Positions 15,332 through 23,487 of a stretch of DNA of 26,256 nt are shown in pieces. Within the stretch, counting starts at the first letter, position 1. Every line of letters starts with the position of its first letter. Made by a program: the position numbers and the translations under genes. Origin of the DNA: X23 sp050251575 (GTDB taxonomy: Bacteria > Bacillota > Clostridia > SK-Y3); the NCBI GenBank assembly GCA_050251575.1, contig JBFWMP010000026.1:1-26256 (forward strand), given 5' to 3'. The notes below the pieces were generated by a model. The model ran no database searches, was not told where the DNA came from, and saw only the letters and a list, made by a program, of their open reading frames with translations.

Positions 15332-16843
15332 TTAAGCCTCACTAGATACCTCTGCTTTTTTTACTTTGCTTTTTTGGTTTTTATAAGCAATTATAACAAC
15401 TGATGCTACAGCTAAAGCAAGAAAGGTGCCCGAGATAGGACTTGTCATAAATGGAATAAAGCTGCCTTTACTTAACGTGAATCCTCTTCTTAAATTTGTT
15501 TCAGCAATAGGTCCGAGAATAAAACCTAAAATAACTGGAGGTAATGGTAGTTCAACCTTCAACATAATATAACCGATAATTCCGAATAAAAGCAGTACCC
15601 AAATATCAAATATCCTATTTCCAAGTGTAAATCCGCCAACAAAGCACAATGAAAGTACTACCGGCAGCAAAATATGCTTTGGAATCTTCAAAAGCCTGAC
15701 AAAGATCCTTATTCCAAAGAACTCAAGGATTAACATAGCAATATTTGAAATAATTAAAGCAGCAAATAATCCATAAACTATTTCAGCTCCCGAAGAAAAG
15801 AGCATTGGACCCGGAGTAATCCCATGTATCATTAAAGCTCCCAGTAAAAGTGCCGTTACTCCGTCGCCGGGGATACCTAAAGTTAGCAGCGGAATCAAAG
15901 CACCACCAACCGTTGCATTATTAGCAGTCTCTGACGCCACTATACCATCAATAATTCCCGTTCCAAATTTTTCAGGATATTTTGAACGGTTTTTAATTCC
16001 CATATAAGCTATAATATTGGCTGTAGAAGCGCCTATCCCCGGAAGTATGCCTATACCGGTTCCAAGAATTGAGGCATAGCTGAAATTTCCAAGCTGGCTT
16101 TTGAATTCAGCAATACTAAATCCAAAGCCTCTTATTTCAAATTTTTGTATTACTGCCTTTGGTTCAGTTCTACACGTCTCAGCATAGATGAACATTTCTG
16201 AGAAAGCATACAAACCAATAAGCACTGATAAAAGATTGAAGCCTGAAATAAGCTGTTCATTGCCAAAAGTAAAGCGAGGAAGACCATCAAGCGGAGCCAT
16301 ACCGATTGTTGCAAACGCCATACCTAAACATCCGCTTATTAGACCTCTTACCATGGATTTTCCTGTAAGTCCTGCTATCAAAGTCAATGCAAATATAGAA
16401 ATTGAAAAATATTCATAAGGACTGAATTTCAGAGCAAACCTTGCAAGAGGCGGAGCAATAAAGAACAAAGCAAGAAAACTAACCATACCGCCAAGAAATG
16501 AAAATACAATTCCCACTCCCAACGCTTTTCCGGCTTCACCTTTTGCGGCAAGCGGATGACCATCAAAACATGTCGCTATTGATGCCGGGGTTCCGGGTAT
16601 ATTAAGAAGAATTGCAGCAATAAGCCCTCCCGATACACCGCCTATGTAAAGCGCAGCAAGCATTGACATTCCCATAATAGGTTCCATACCGAAAGTAATC
16701 GGTAAACATAATGCAACCGCCATTGTAGATGTAAGACCAGGTATAGCCCCGAAAATAATTCCTATAGCAACTCCGAGAAAAATAATAAGCATATTCCCCG
16801 GATTTAGTATGGCACCAAAACCATTGATAAAAAATTCTAACAT
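15332..16843 (-). CDS. tctA: Tripartite tricarboxylate transporter, large membrane subunit TctA (cluster 2)
   Basis: The 503-residue polytopic membrane protein carries the TctA signatures FGAIPGLTSTMAVALCLPITFG, SGGLIAAILLNIPGTPASIATCFDGHPLAAKGEA, GILPGIGASTANIIAY and NNATVGGALIPLLTLGIPGDGVTALLLGALM. It is the permease of a carboxylate importer working with TctB (13 bp upstream in the transcript) and TctC (55 bp downstream). It lines up with the cluster 1 TctA over its whole length, at clearly less than full identity. The difference suggests related but separate substrates, or long coexistence. Start: GGGG upstream of the ATG at 16843. Confidence 0.95.
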   Translation of the reverse strand: MLEFFINGFGAILNPGNMLIIFLGVAIGIIFGAIPGLTSTMAVALCLPITFGMEPIMGMSMLAALYIGGVSGGLIAAILLNIPGTPASIATCFDGHPLAAKGEAGKALGVGIVFSFLGGMVSFLALFFIAPPLARFALKFSPYEYFSISIFALTLIAGLTGKSMVRGLISGCLGMAFATIGMAPLDGLPRFTFGNEQLISGFNLLSVLIGLYAFSEMFIYAETCRTEPKAVIQKFEIRGFGFSIAEFKSQLGNFSYASILGTGIGILPGIGASTANIIAYMGIKNRSKYPEKFGTGIIDGIVASETANNATVGGALIPLLTLGIPGDGVTALLLGALMIHGITPGPMLFSSGAEIVYGLFAALIISNIAMLILEFFGIRIFVRLLKIPKHILLPVVLSLCFVGGFTLGNRIFDIWVLLLFGIIGYIMLKVELPLPPVILGFILGPIAETNLRRGFTLSKGSFIPFMTSPISGTFLALAVASVVIIAYKNQKSKVKKAEVSSEA

Positions 16844-16856
16844 TATTTCATCCCCT

Positions 16857-17348
16857 TTATCCTAGAATTCCTGGAGGCAATAGTACATGAAAAGCGTCTT
16901 TAAAGAAGAAATAGGTGGTAACCGGAACAGCAACTGAAACTATAATAAACGCTATATAGTTTCTTTCTTCTTTTTTTGAGAACATGATCATACTTATGAA
17001 AAGAAATACCGTGGTCATAATAAGAAAACCTACTAACTCAAGTAAAGCAATATACATAAAAATAATAAAAACCGTAAGGAACACAAAACGATATTGAATA
17101 ATTGCGCCTGTAGATTCTTGAGATGTGCTGTCATATTCACCCTTGCTTATCTTTCTTACCTCTTGAATAATAGCTAAAATGCTAAGAATCCCCATAAGAA
17201 TAGCAACTAACTGAGGTACAAATTCAGAACCTACTCCGGTTTTCATTATGTTCTTTATACCAAAAGCAACAATATACATCACCACTGAACCAACCAAGGT
17301 AAATACCACTGCAGCAAGATTTTTATACTTTTTAATTATTGCACCCAT
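16857..17348 (-). CDS. tctB: Tripartite tricarboxylate transporter, small membrane subunit TctB (cluster 2)
   Basis: A 163-residue protein with four hydrophobic segments: AAVVFTLVGSVVMYIVAF, LVAILMGILSILAII, FVFLTVFIIFMYIALL, and FIIVSVAVPVTTYFFF. It has the usual end F---FHVLLPPGILG. It is the first gene after the sigma-54 promoter at 17504-17520, with a leader of about 145 nt in which I see no ORF or clear structure. AGGTGAAAGG precedes the ATG. Confidence 0.92.
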   Translation of the reverse strand: MGAIIKKYKNLAAVVFTLVGSVVMYIVAFGIKNIMKTGVGSEFVPQLVAILMGILSILAIIQEVRKISKGEYDSTSQESTGAIIQYRFVFLTVFIIFMYIALLELVGFLIMTTVFLFISMIMFSKKEERNYIAFIIVSVAVPVTTYFFFKDAFHVLLPPGILG

Positions 17349-17503
17349 AACCTTTCACCTTCCTCTCCTCATATGCTTGGTTTGTTTGATACGTTTACAA
17401 TGAGAATGCAACCTCTTTTTAAACTTGCTTAGAAAATGCTAAATATTCCTCCTTTTCTAAAGACATCTGAATTGTTCCTTAATTGTTATCCACTAATTTA
17501 TAT

Positions 17504-17520
17504 ATGCAATATCAATGCCA
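17504..17520 (-). promoter_or_regulatory. Sigma-54 promoter of the cluster 2 transporter operon
   Basis: The minus strand reads TGGCAT-TGATA-TTGCAT, with correct -24/-12 spacing, facing tctB. It lies in a cassette repeated at 18909-18925. Confidence 0.9.
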
Positions 17521-17626
17521 AATTCATAAACAAATAAAAAAAATGTACAAACTCATTAATAATGAGCATTGCACACTTTAAATATTTTACTTTATCGTAA
17601 TATGGTGGTATATTTTAAATAACTTT

Positions 17627-17655
17627 GTTGCGCAACGCAATATTTGTTGCGCAAC
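17627..17655. promoter_or_regulatory. Paired palindromic upstream activator sites, copy A
   Basis: Two perfect 10-bp palindromes GTTGCGCAAC (17627-17636 and 17646-17655) have centres 19 bp apart, about two helical turns. They lie 105-150 bp upstream of the sigma-54 promoter, the classical position for enhancer sites of a sigma-54 activator. The Fis-type domain of the activator at 19066-20994 is the likely binder. Confidence 0.8.
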
Positions 17656-17687
17656 CCTCTTCGGATAGTTCCATATTTTTCTCTTCG
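17656..17687 (-). pseudogene. Remnant of the 3' end of a PrpR-type activator gene
   Basis: Directly upstream of the copy A palindromes, about 30 bp line up with the last codons of the activator at 19066-20994 (RRMKKYGII-stop there; RREKYGTI here), but the stop codon is lost and the rest of the gene is missing. This shows that the tctBAC promoter once followed its own activator gene, whose place is now taken by the hydroxyacid dehydrogenase gene. Confidence 0.6.
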
Positions 17688-17721
17688 TTCAGGCTTAATA
17701 ATCTGAATATTCTCAATCATA

Positions 17722-18684
17722 TTATTTAAACTTGGGATTGTTTACAGGCCATTTGGGTCTATTTCCTGATAATACTTCATGAATTTCCATAGCGGCATGC
17801 AGTGCCATTCTTATTGCAGATTCTTTTGTGAGCGAAGCATTATGAGGAGTCAATGTTACATTATCAAATGCAAAAAGTGGATTATCTTTCTCCGGCGGCT
17901 CTTGCTCATACACATCCAAGGCAGCACCTGCTATTTCCTTTGCCTTCAGTGCTTCAATTAAGTCATGCTCATTCACAACTTCGCCCCTAGCACAATTGAT
18001 AAAATATGCTGTTGGCTTCATCATTTTAAACTCTTTTTTGCCGACAATACCTTTCGTTTTCTCAGTTGCGGGCATGTGCAAACTTATAAAGTCCGCATTC
18101 TTAAATACTTGTTCCCAATCATTTATAAGTTTTATATTCGGATCAATCTGCGCGGAAGTAATATATGGGTCATATCCTATAACTTTCATACCAAGACCTA
18201 AAGTTGCTTTTTTGGCAACCAAACTACCTATTTTTCCGACACCTATAACCCCTAATATCTTTCCTTCTAAATCACATCCATTAAGCTGGTTCCTAATCTC
18301 AAAATTGCCATTTCTAAATTCTATACCACATCTAAATATATTTCTTGCTGCTGCAATTATAAGTCCTATTGTGTGTTCTGCAACAGAGTTCGCATTTGAT
18401 AACGGAGCATTTGTGGCCCATATACCTAGTTCTTGTGCCACTTTTACATCAACATTATCATATCCGACACCGTGCCTTGCAACTATTTTTAATTTTTTTC
18501 CAGCTCTTAGAACTTCTTCTGTCATTGGAGCTGTCCTCACTAAAACAGCATCACAATCTTCTACATCTTTTATAAGTTGTTCTACGGAAATATTGGATCC
18601 CATCTTTATTTCATATCCATGTTGTAACAGATAGTCCTTTCCCTCTTTTGCCACATCCTGTGGAATCAAAACTTTTAAAGCCAT
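17722..18684 (-). CDS. D-isomer-specific 2-hydroxyacid dehydrogenase (PGDH/SerA-like), cluster 2
   Basis: The 320-residue dehydrogenase is homologous to the cluster 1 enzyme over its full length. Landmarks: Rossmann GVGKIG near 148-153, YDPY with the NAD-selective Asp at 172, catalytic Arg233 (NCARGE), Glu262 (QEPP) and His281 (TPHNAS). GGGGGAG lies just before the ATG. It is read from the sigma-54 promoter at 18909-18925, with the UroD remnant in its leader, and ends just before the activator remnant and the second promoter. It should oxidise a 2-hydroxy acid, or reduce a 2-oxo acid, with NAD(H). Unlike cluster 1, no Ldh-family partner or lyase accompanies it here. Confidence 0.9.
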   Translation of the reverse strand: MALKVLIPQDVAKEGKDYLLQHGYEIKMGSNISVEQLIKDVEDCDAVLVRTAPMTEEVLRAGKKLKIVARHGVGYDNVDVKVAQELGIWATNAPLSNANSVAEHTIGLIIAAARNIFRCGIEFRNGNFEIRNQLNGCDLEGKILGVIGVGKIGSLVAKKATLGLGMKVIGYDPYITSAQIDPNIKLINDWEQVFKNADFISLHMPATEKTKGIVGKKEFKMMKPTAYFINCARGEVVNEHDLIEALKAKEIAGAALDVYEQEPPEKDNPLFAFDNVTLTPHNASLTKESAIRMALHAAMEIHEVLSGNRPKWPVNNPKFK

Positions 18685-18733
18685 TTACGCTCCCCCTTAA
18701 CATAATTATGATTTATTTTATTGGATACCTGTC

Positions 18734-18898
18734 CTATTCTTTTCTAGCCCTCATCATCTCCTTATAATTTTCCAGTTTCGCACCGTTTTCTAATCCATTA
18801 GTACTGGTTAATACAAGGCCAGCACTTGGAGCTGCATGTCTGATGATATATGAGATTTCTTCCTCAATACCATTTATACTTCTTGTAAACTTTTTCAT
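18734..18898 (-). pseudogene. C-terminal remnant of a third UroD-family gene
   Basis: A 54-codon minus-strand frame (stop 18734-18736) matches only the last ~50 residues of the UroD-family proteins: EEEISYIIRHAAPSAGLVLT, STNGLENGAKLENYKEMM, ending RARKE. About 320 N-terminal residues are missing. Its ATG (18896-18898) coincides with the expected transcription start of the sigma-54 promoter and has no ribosome site, so it is probably not translated. It differs from the two nearly identical intact copies, so it comes from a separate, older UroD gene that once was first in this operon. Confidence 0.85.
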
Positions 18899-18908
18899 TA
18901 GTTCACAT

Positions 18909-18925
18909 ATGCAATATCGATGCCA
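18909..18925 (-). promoter_or_regulatory. Sigma-54 promoter upstream of the cluster 2 hydroxyacid dehydrogenase
   Basis: The minus strand reads TGGCAT-CGATA-TTGCAT with exact -24/-12 spacing. It lies downstream of the activator gene and of the palindromes at 19033-19061, and transcribes through the UroD remnant into the dehydrogenase gene. Confidence 0.9.
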
Positions 18926-19032
18926 AATTCAAAAATAAACAAAGAAAAATGTACAAACCCACTAATAATGAGTATTTCACGCTTTAAATATTTTACTTTA
19001 TCGTAATATGGTGGTGTATTTTAAATAATTTT

Positions 19033-19061
19033 ATTGCGCAACGCAACATTTGTTGCGCAAC
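19033..19061. promoter_or_regulatory. Paired palindromic upstream activator sites, copy B
   Basis: ATTGCGCAAC (19033-19042, one base off the palindrome) and GTTGCGCAAC (19052-19061) have the same 9-bp gap as copy A. They start 5 bp after the activator stop codon. In RNA the two palindromes could also pair with each other as a hairpin, followed on the minus strand by TAAAATTATTT. They could therefore double as a weak terminator for the activator, which otherwise has none. Confidence 0.78.
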
Positions 19062-19065
19062 CCCC

Positions 19066-20994
19066 TTAGATAATTCCATACTTTTTCATGCGTCTCCACA
19101 AAGTAGTTCTATCAATTCCCAATTTCTTTGCTACCTTGCTCTTACTATATCCTTCTTGAACTAATAAGGCTTGAATTTCTTCCTTAAATATCGAATCATC
19201 TTCGCTTAATAAACCGGTATCTCCACTCGTTTCCGATGAATGTCTTACCATCTTCTCTTCCAGTATTCTTGCTACTTCATCTTTATCTATTAAATCAGAG
19301 CTACTTAAGACAATCAGCCTTTCACATGCATTTTTTAATTCTCTGATATTTCCCTGCCAGTCAAATGTCTGCAACAATTGTTTTGCTTGTTCAGTAATTG
19401 TTACTGCTTTTCCAATCTTATTACTATATAATTCAATAAAGTTCTCGGTTAGCAAAGGAATATCTTCTTTCCTCTTATCCAATGCAGGCAAACGTATCTT
19501 TAATACATCCAATCTATAATAAAGATCTTCCCTGAATCGTCCTTCCTTAACAAGTACATTAAGTTCCTTATTAGTAGCCGAAATAATCCTGATATCTACA
19601 GGTATGACCTTATCATCTCCAAGCCTCATGATTTCCCTTTCCTGCAGTACCCTCAATAATCGTCCCTGCAATTTTAGTGATATCTCTGATATTTCATCCA
19701 GGAAAATAGTGCCTCTGTGAGCGAGTTCAAAAAGTCCCGGCTTTCCGCCTTTGGTTGCGCCTGTAAAAGCTCCTTCTACATAACCAAACAATTCACTCTC
19801 CAACAAATTCTCAGGAATAGCGGCACAATTTATGGCTACAAAAGGTCCATTCTTTCTTTTACTGAAATTATGAATACTTTGAGAAAATAACTCCTTGCCT
19901 GTACCTGTATTTCCGACAATCAATACATTTGAGTCTACCTGACTAAGCTTTTTAGCGGTTTCTATAGTATCTTTAAGCTCTCTGCTCGCTCCTATAATAT
20001 CATAAAATGTATGCTTTGCGACAAGACCCCGATTATGTATTTTTTCTCTGATTCTTCCTTCAGTTTCTTGTATCTTGGTTACATTTTGAAAGGTCACCAC
20101 CATCCCAATATTTTCTTCCTTTAAAACAACAGTCCCTTTATTGACAGCAACCTGCATTCCTCTCCATTTAATGACTTCATCAATACATTCATCCTCTTGA
20201 TTGATAAGATTCAAAAGATTAGATCCCCTAAATATTTCTTCAACTTTTTTGCCAAGCACATCCTTCACATGCATCCCCAAAATCTTTTGACAGCTGGAAT
20301 TCATCATAGAAACCTTTTTATTCTGATTGATTACAAATATGCCTTCAGATGTATAATCTAAAATGGACTTGAATCTCATCGCTTTTTCTTGCTCTATCCG
20401 ACTGATATATGCTGCCCTTTTCGCTTCTGTAATTGCTTGCCAGACCGTTATGCGTCCCGACTTAATCATTATATTCCGTATGCCTTGTTTTTCCGCATAC
20501 TCACATACTTTTCTGCCACCAATAATGACACTATCATTGCTTTTATTCATTAATGCAAATACTCTTGCAATCTCTTCATCTGATTGTTCTGAAAGTAGCA
20601 TAGGTCTGACTTCCGAACCCAAAAAATCGAATAATCGCTCAACTTGGAAAATTATATTTTTAGTTCCTATTACTACTGCATTTGTAGTTGAATACCGTAT
20701 CTTACTTTCATACAAAGCTCTAATGACATCGTTTGCCGTAACCGGCATCTCAACAACCGGTACAGAGTATTCACGATCCCTTAATAAGTATGCAGCATAT
20801 CCTCGAGCTACAACCACATCGGCTTCAATTTTCATCTTTTTTATCTTTTCATGTTCATATTCAATAATTACCTCAAGCTCATATTCATTCTTGTTACAAC
20901 CATCTTTATAAACAGACTCATCATGGTCGTCAAAAGTTTCTTTAAACAACTGCCCAAGTTCTTCATCGGAAGCTAATACAGTAATCTTAATCAT
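19066..20994 (-). CDS. PrpR-type sigma-54-dependent transcriptional activator, cluster 2
   Basis: The 642-residue regulator has the same domain order as its cluster 1 paralogue: PrpR_N sensor (about 1-190), PAS-like domain (about 205-310), AAA+ domain with Walker A GNTGTGKE, the sigma-54 loop GAFTGA and Walker B GTIFLDEI, and a Fis-type helix-turn-helix at the end (YSKSKVAKKLGIDRTTLW). The recognition helix region (KLGIDRTTLWRRMKKYG) is close to, but not the same as, that of the paralogue (MLEIDRTTLWRKMKMWG). This fits the different palindromes seen upstream of the two clusters. It probably controls both sigma-54 promoters of cluster 2. GGAGGGG precedes the ATG; its promoter is at 21062-21090. 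Confidence 0.95.
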   Translation of the reverse strand: MIKITVLASDEELGQLFKETFDDHDESVYKDGCNKNEYELEVIIEYEHEKIKKMKIEADVVVARGYAAYLLRDREYSVPVVEMPVTANDVIRALYESKIRYSTTNAVVIGTKNIIFQVERLFDFLGSEVRPMLLSEQSDEEIARVFALMNKSNDSVIIGGRKVCEYAEKQGIRNIMIKSGRITVWQAITEAKRAAYISRIEQEKAMRFKSILDYTSEGIFVINQNKKVSMMNSSCQKILGMHVKDVLGKKVEEIFRGSNLLNLINQEDECIDEVIKWRGMQVAVNKGTVVLKEENIGMVVTFQNVTKIQETEGRIREKIHNRGLVAKHTFYDIIGASRELKDTIETAKKLSQVDSNVLIVGNTGTGKELFSQSIHNFSKRKNGPFVAINCAAIPENLLESELFGYVEGAFTGATKGGKPGLFELAHRGTIFLDEISEISLKLQGRLLRVLQEREIMRLGDDKVIPVDIRIISATNKELNVLVKEGRFREDLYYRLDVLKIRLPALDKRKEDIPLLTENFIELYSNKIGKAVTITEQAKQLLQTFDWQGNIRELKNACERLIVLSSSDLIDKDEVARILEEKMVRHSSETSGDTGLLSEDDSIFKEEIQALLVQEGYSKSKVAKKLGIDRTTLWRRMKKYGII

Positions 20995-21061
20995 TGAAAC
21001 CCCTCCAAAATATGTGCCTCTTAGAACCTTACTAAAACTTATTAATGTAAACTATATAATT

Positions 21062-21090
21062 ATTATATACTTATACAAATTTGATTTCAA
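21062..21090 (-). promoter_or_regulatory. Sigma-A promoter of the cluster 2 activator
   Basis: The minus strand has TTGAAA (21090-21085), 17 nt, TATAAT (21067-21062). It lies within a block shared with the cluster 1 activator promoter (21028-21091 against 12204-12268) and is divergent from nadE. Confidence 0.82.
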
Positions 21091-21174
21091 TTAATTGTAG
21101 TTGTAAAAAATTATTTATGATATCATATATGATGAAAGAATTCTATTATTAGATAAAAAGATATAGGAGTTGAT

Positions 21175-23112
21175 ATGATGGATTTGGGGTATATTCGTGT
21201 AGCTGCTGCCATTCCTGACGTAAAGGTGGCAGATTGTCCATATAATACCAAAAGAATTCTGTATTTAATTAATGAAGCCATACGCAATAATGTACAAATT
21301 GTTGCATTTCCTGAGTTATCTATTACTGCTTATACCTGCGGTGATTTATTTCATCAGCAGTTGCTTATAAAAAGTGCCGAAGACCAGTTAAATGAACTTT
21401 TGGAAATCACTCACAACACACAGATTGTTATTATTGTAGGAATGCCCGTAAAATCAGACAATCAGTTATTCAATTGCGCTGTTGTGCTGCAAAGCGGTAA
21501 GATATTGTCCGTAATCCCTAAAACATTTATCCCTAACTACAGTGAGTTTTATGAAAAGCGTTGGTTTGCCTCTTCTGTAAATGCAATAAGTCATTCAATA
21601 TCTCTATGCAACCAAACCATCCCATTTGGAACAAATCTGCTTTTCAAAGATGAGGACTTGTGTTTCGGCATCGAAATATGTGAGGACTTGTGGGGACCTA
21701 TTCCGCCCAGCAGCCTTCACTGCTTGCATGGTGCAAATATCATTATAAATATTTCCGCCAGCAATGAAGTAATTGGTAAAAATAATTATAGAGAAGAGCT
21801 GGTCAGGCAGCAGTCTGCCCGATGTATGACAGGTTATTTATACGTGTCCGCCGGTGGAGGCGAATCCACTACTGATGTTGTATTTGCAGGGCATGCAATG
21901 ATTGCCGAAAACGGTTCTCTACTGACAGAATCTAAGCGTTTTTCTTCTCAAGAGCAATTGTTAGTTACGGAAATTGATATCACGCGTTTAAATACAGACC
22001 GCCAAAAATCGACTAGCTTTATGACAGTAATCGATAACCCTATAGGTTTAAATAAACAGTATCAATTTATTCACTGTAAATTAAAAGAGACAAGCTTAGA
22101 ACAAATACACAGAACAATCGACCCTTATCCCTTTGTACCCCAGGGTGAATTAGAAAGAAATCAACGCTGTGAAGAGATATTCTCCATACAAGTAGGAGGC
22201 TTATCCAAACGCATCCGTCATACTAACTCAAAGAGTGCTGTGATCGGTATTTCCGGCGGCTTGGATTCAACCCTTGCATTGCTTGTCGCCGCAAGAACCT
22301 TTGATGCATTGAATATGCCAAGAAAAAATATTTTAGGCATTACTATGCCCGGCTTTGGTACGACCGGAAGAACCTATAAAAATGCAATTGATCTAATGAA
22401 CTCGCTAGGTATCACAGTCTTAGAAATCAGCATCAAAGATGCTTGTATGCAGCATTTTAAAGATATCGGACATAATCCGGAAGTTCACGATGTCACTTAC
22501 GAAAACACCCAAGCCAGAGAACGCACACAAATTCTTATGGATATTGCTAATAAAGAAAATGGATTCGTTATTGGAACCGGTGATCTATCTGAATTAGCAC
22601 TAGGGTGGGCAACGTATAACGGAGATCATATGTCTATGTACGGAGTGAATTCAGGCGTCCCAAAAACACTGGTGCGTTTCTTAGTAAAATGGGTGGCTGA
22701 AAATTTGGTAGATGAAAGTTCACGCAGCACCTTGCTGGATGTTTTAGATACCCCGGTAAGTCCCGAACTGCTTCCTGCCAACGCAAGCGGAGAAATAGAA
22801 CAAAAGACCGAGGATATCGTAGGACCTTACGAACTGCATGACTTTTTCCTATATAATATGGTCAGATTCGGATTCCCACCAGCAAAAATCTATTTTCTTG
22901 CAAAAACTGCTTTTAAGAATAAATACTCCGGTGAAATTATAAAGAAATGGCTTCAAGTGTTTTACAAACGCTTTTTCACTCAACAATTTAAACGTTCTTG
23001 CCTTCCTGATGGTCCTAAGGTAGGCTCTATCAACCTATCTCCTCGAGGTGATTGGCGTATGCCGAGTGATGCAAGCTACAAATTGTGGATGCAGGAAACA
23101 GAAAACTTATAA
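21175..23112 (+). CDS. nadE: Glutamine-dependent NAD+ synthetase
   Basis: This 645-residue two-domain enzyme makes NAD+ from deamido-NAD+, ATP and glutamine in the cytoplasm. The N-terminal nitrilase-type glutaminase (about 1-290) has the Glu-Lys-Cys triad at Glu47 (FPELS), Lys116 (IPKTF) and Cys169 (IEICEDLW). The C-terminal synthetase has the ATP-pyrophosphatase loop SGGLDS (360-365), then GFGTTGRTYKNA and GTGDLSELALGWATYNGDHM, and ends normally. The length fits the long bacterial NadE form. AGGAG lies 5 nt before ATG 21175 and 8 nt before ATG 21178, so the second Met is an equally good start. It is the only large plus-strand gene, divergent from the cluster 2 activator, and looks like ordinary housekeeping. 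An overlapping pair of palindromes (TATGATATCATA and ATCATATATGAT, 21117-21133) lies upstream. Confidence 0.96.
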   Translation: MMDLGYIRVAAAIPDVKVADCPYNTKRILYLINEAIRNNVQIVAFPELSITAYTCGDLFHQQLLIKSAEDQLNELLEITHNTQIVIIVGMPVKSDNQLFNCAVVLQSGKILSVIPKTFIPNYSEFYEKRWFASSVNAISHSISLCNQTIPFGTNLLFKDEDLCFGIEICEDLWGPIPPSSLHCLHGANIIINISASNEVIGKNNYREELVRQQSARCMTGYLYVSAGGGESTTDVVFAGHAMIAENGSLLTESKRFSSQEQLLVTEIDITRLNTDRQKSTSFMTVIDNPIGLNKQYQFIHCKLKETSLEQIHRTIDPYPFVPQGELERNQRCEEIFSIQVGGLSKRIRHTNSKSAVIGISGGLDSTLALLVAARTFDALNMPRKNILGITMPGFGTTGRTYKNAIDLMNSLGITVLEISIKDACMQHFKDIGHNPEVHDVTYENTQARERTQILMDIANKENGFVIGTGDLSELALGWATYNGDHMSMYGVNSGVPKTLVRFLVKWVAENLVDESSRSTLLDVLDTPVSPELLPANASGEIEQKTEDIVGPYELHDFFLYNMVRFGFPPAKIYFLAKTAFKNKYSGEIIKKWLQVFYKRFFTQQFKRSCLPDGPKVGSINLSPRGDWRMPSDASYKLWMQETENL

Positions 23113-23126
23113 GTTATATAACAAGC

Positions 23127-23154
23127 AAAAAAGGAGAGTATATACTCTCCTTTT
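23127..23154. terminator. Bidirectional terminator between nadE and the zinc-ribbon gene
   Basis: The perfect 18-bp palindrome GGAGAGTATATACTCTCC (23133-23150) is flanked by an A-run on the left and a T-run on the right. It can stop nadE on the plus strand and the convergent small gene on the minus strand. Confidence 0.88.
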
Positions 23155-23166
23155 AATTTTTATATT

Positions 23167-23370
23167 TTACCACTTATTGCCGAAGCTTCTTCCGCCGCCG
23201 CCATTGCCGCCTCTATTATTGTTGTTTCTCTGTTGCTTTCTTGCTCTTCTGCAATCAGGACATCTCTGTGGTTCATTCTCAAATCCTTTTTCTTTGTAGA
23301 AAGCCTGTTCATTTTCAGTAAAAGTAAATTCTGCACCACAATCTTTACAAGTTATTATTTTATCTGCCAT
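23167..23370 (-). CDS. Small zinc-ribbon protein
   Basis: A 67-residue protein with two Cys-x-x-Cys knuckles (CKDC at 8-11 and CPDC at 37-40) separated by GAEFTFTENEQAFYKEKGFENEPQR. This is the pattern of the 'probable zinc-ribbon' family (zinc-ribbon of the zf-trcl type) common in Bacillota. The C-terminal tail is basic and Asn/Gly-rich (RKQQRNNNNRGGNGGGG), suggesting nucleic-acid binding, though function is not known. AGGAGG lies 9 nt before the ATG. It is a single-gene unit between its own promoter (23488-23516) and the terminator shared with nadE. Confidence 0.85.
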   Translation of the reverse strand: MADKIITCKDCGAEFTFTENEQAFYKEKGFENEPQRCPDCRRARKQQRNNNNRGGNGGGGRSFGNKW

Positions 23371-23487
23371 GTCTATATACCTCCTTAATTTTTTTGGACC
23401 TTATAATCTTCACGTCTCGCTCCAATAAATTAAAGAGAGTGGTGTCAGAAAAAATCAATCCATTTCAATATAATGACTAGCGAATTT

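Larger units (their letters stand above)
17501..17683. repeat. Duplicated regulatory cassette, copy A
   Basis: About 180 bp line up with 18906-19088: sigma-54 promoter, AT-rich spacer with a nearly invariant core (ctttaaatattttacttta and on to tatggtggt), paired palindromes, and the last codons of an activator gene. In this copy the activator part is only a remnant. The spacer also has a palindrome CTCATTAATAATGAG (17552-17566) that is less perfect in copy B. Confidence 0.9.
18906..19088. repeat. Duplicated regulatory cassette, copy B
   Basis: This is the partner of 17501-17683. Here the activator gene is intact and its last codons form the right end of the cassette. Confidence 0.9.

Noticed and set aside
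15277..15342. Longer start for the cluster 2 TctC (22 extra residues)
   Set aside because: It would overlap tctA, lacks a ribosome site and would bury the lipoprotein signal; ATG 15276 has AGGAGG 7 nt upstream.
17627..17655. Short CRISPR-like repeat
   Set aside because: There are only two 10-bp units, each palindromic, with position and spacing of an enhancer; no array or cas genes.
17996..18634. 212-codon open frame on the plus strand
   Set aside because: It lies entirely opposite the well-supported hydroxyacid dehydrogenase gene, shows no domain and no ribosome site, and mirrors that gene's codon pattern.
20363..20911. 182-codon plus-strand frame
   Set aside because: It is antisense to the activator gene, without recognisable domain or start signals.
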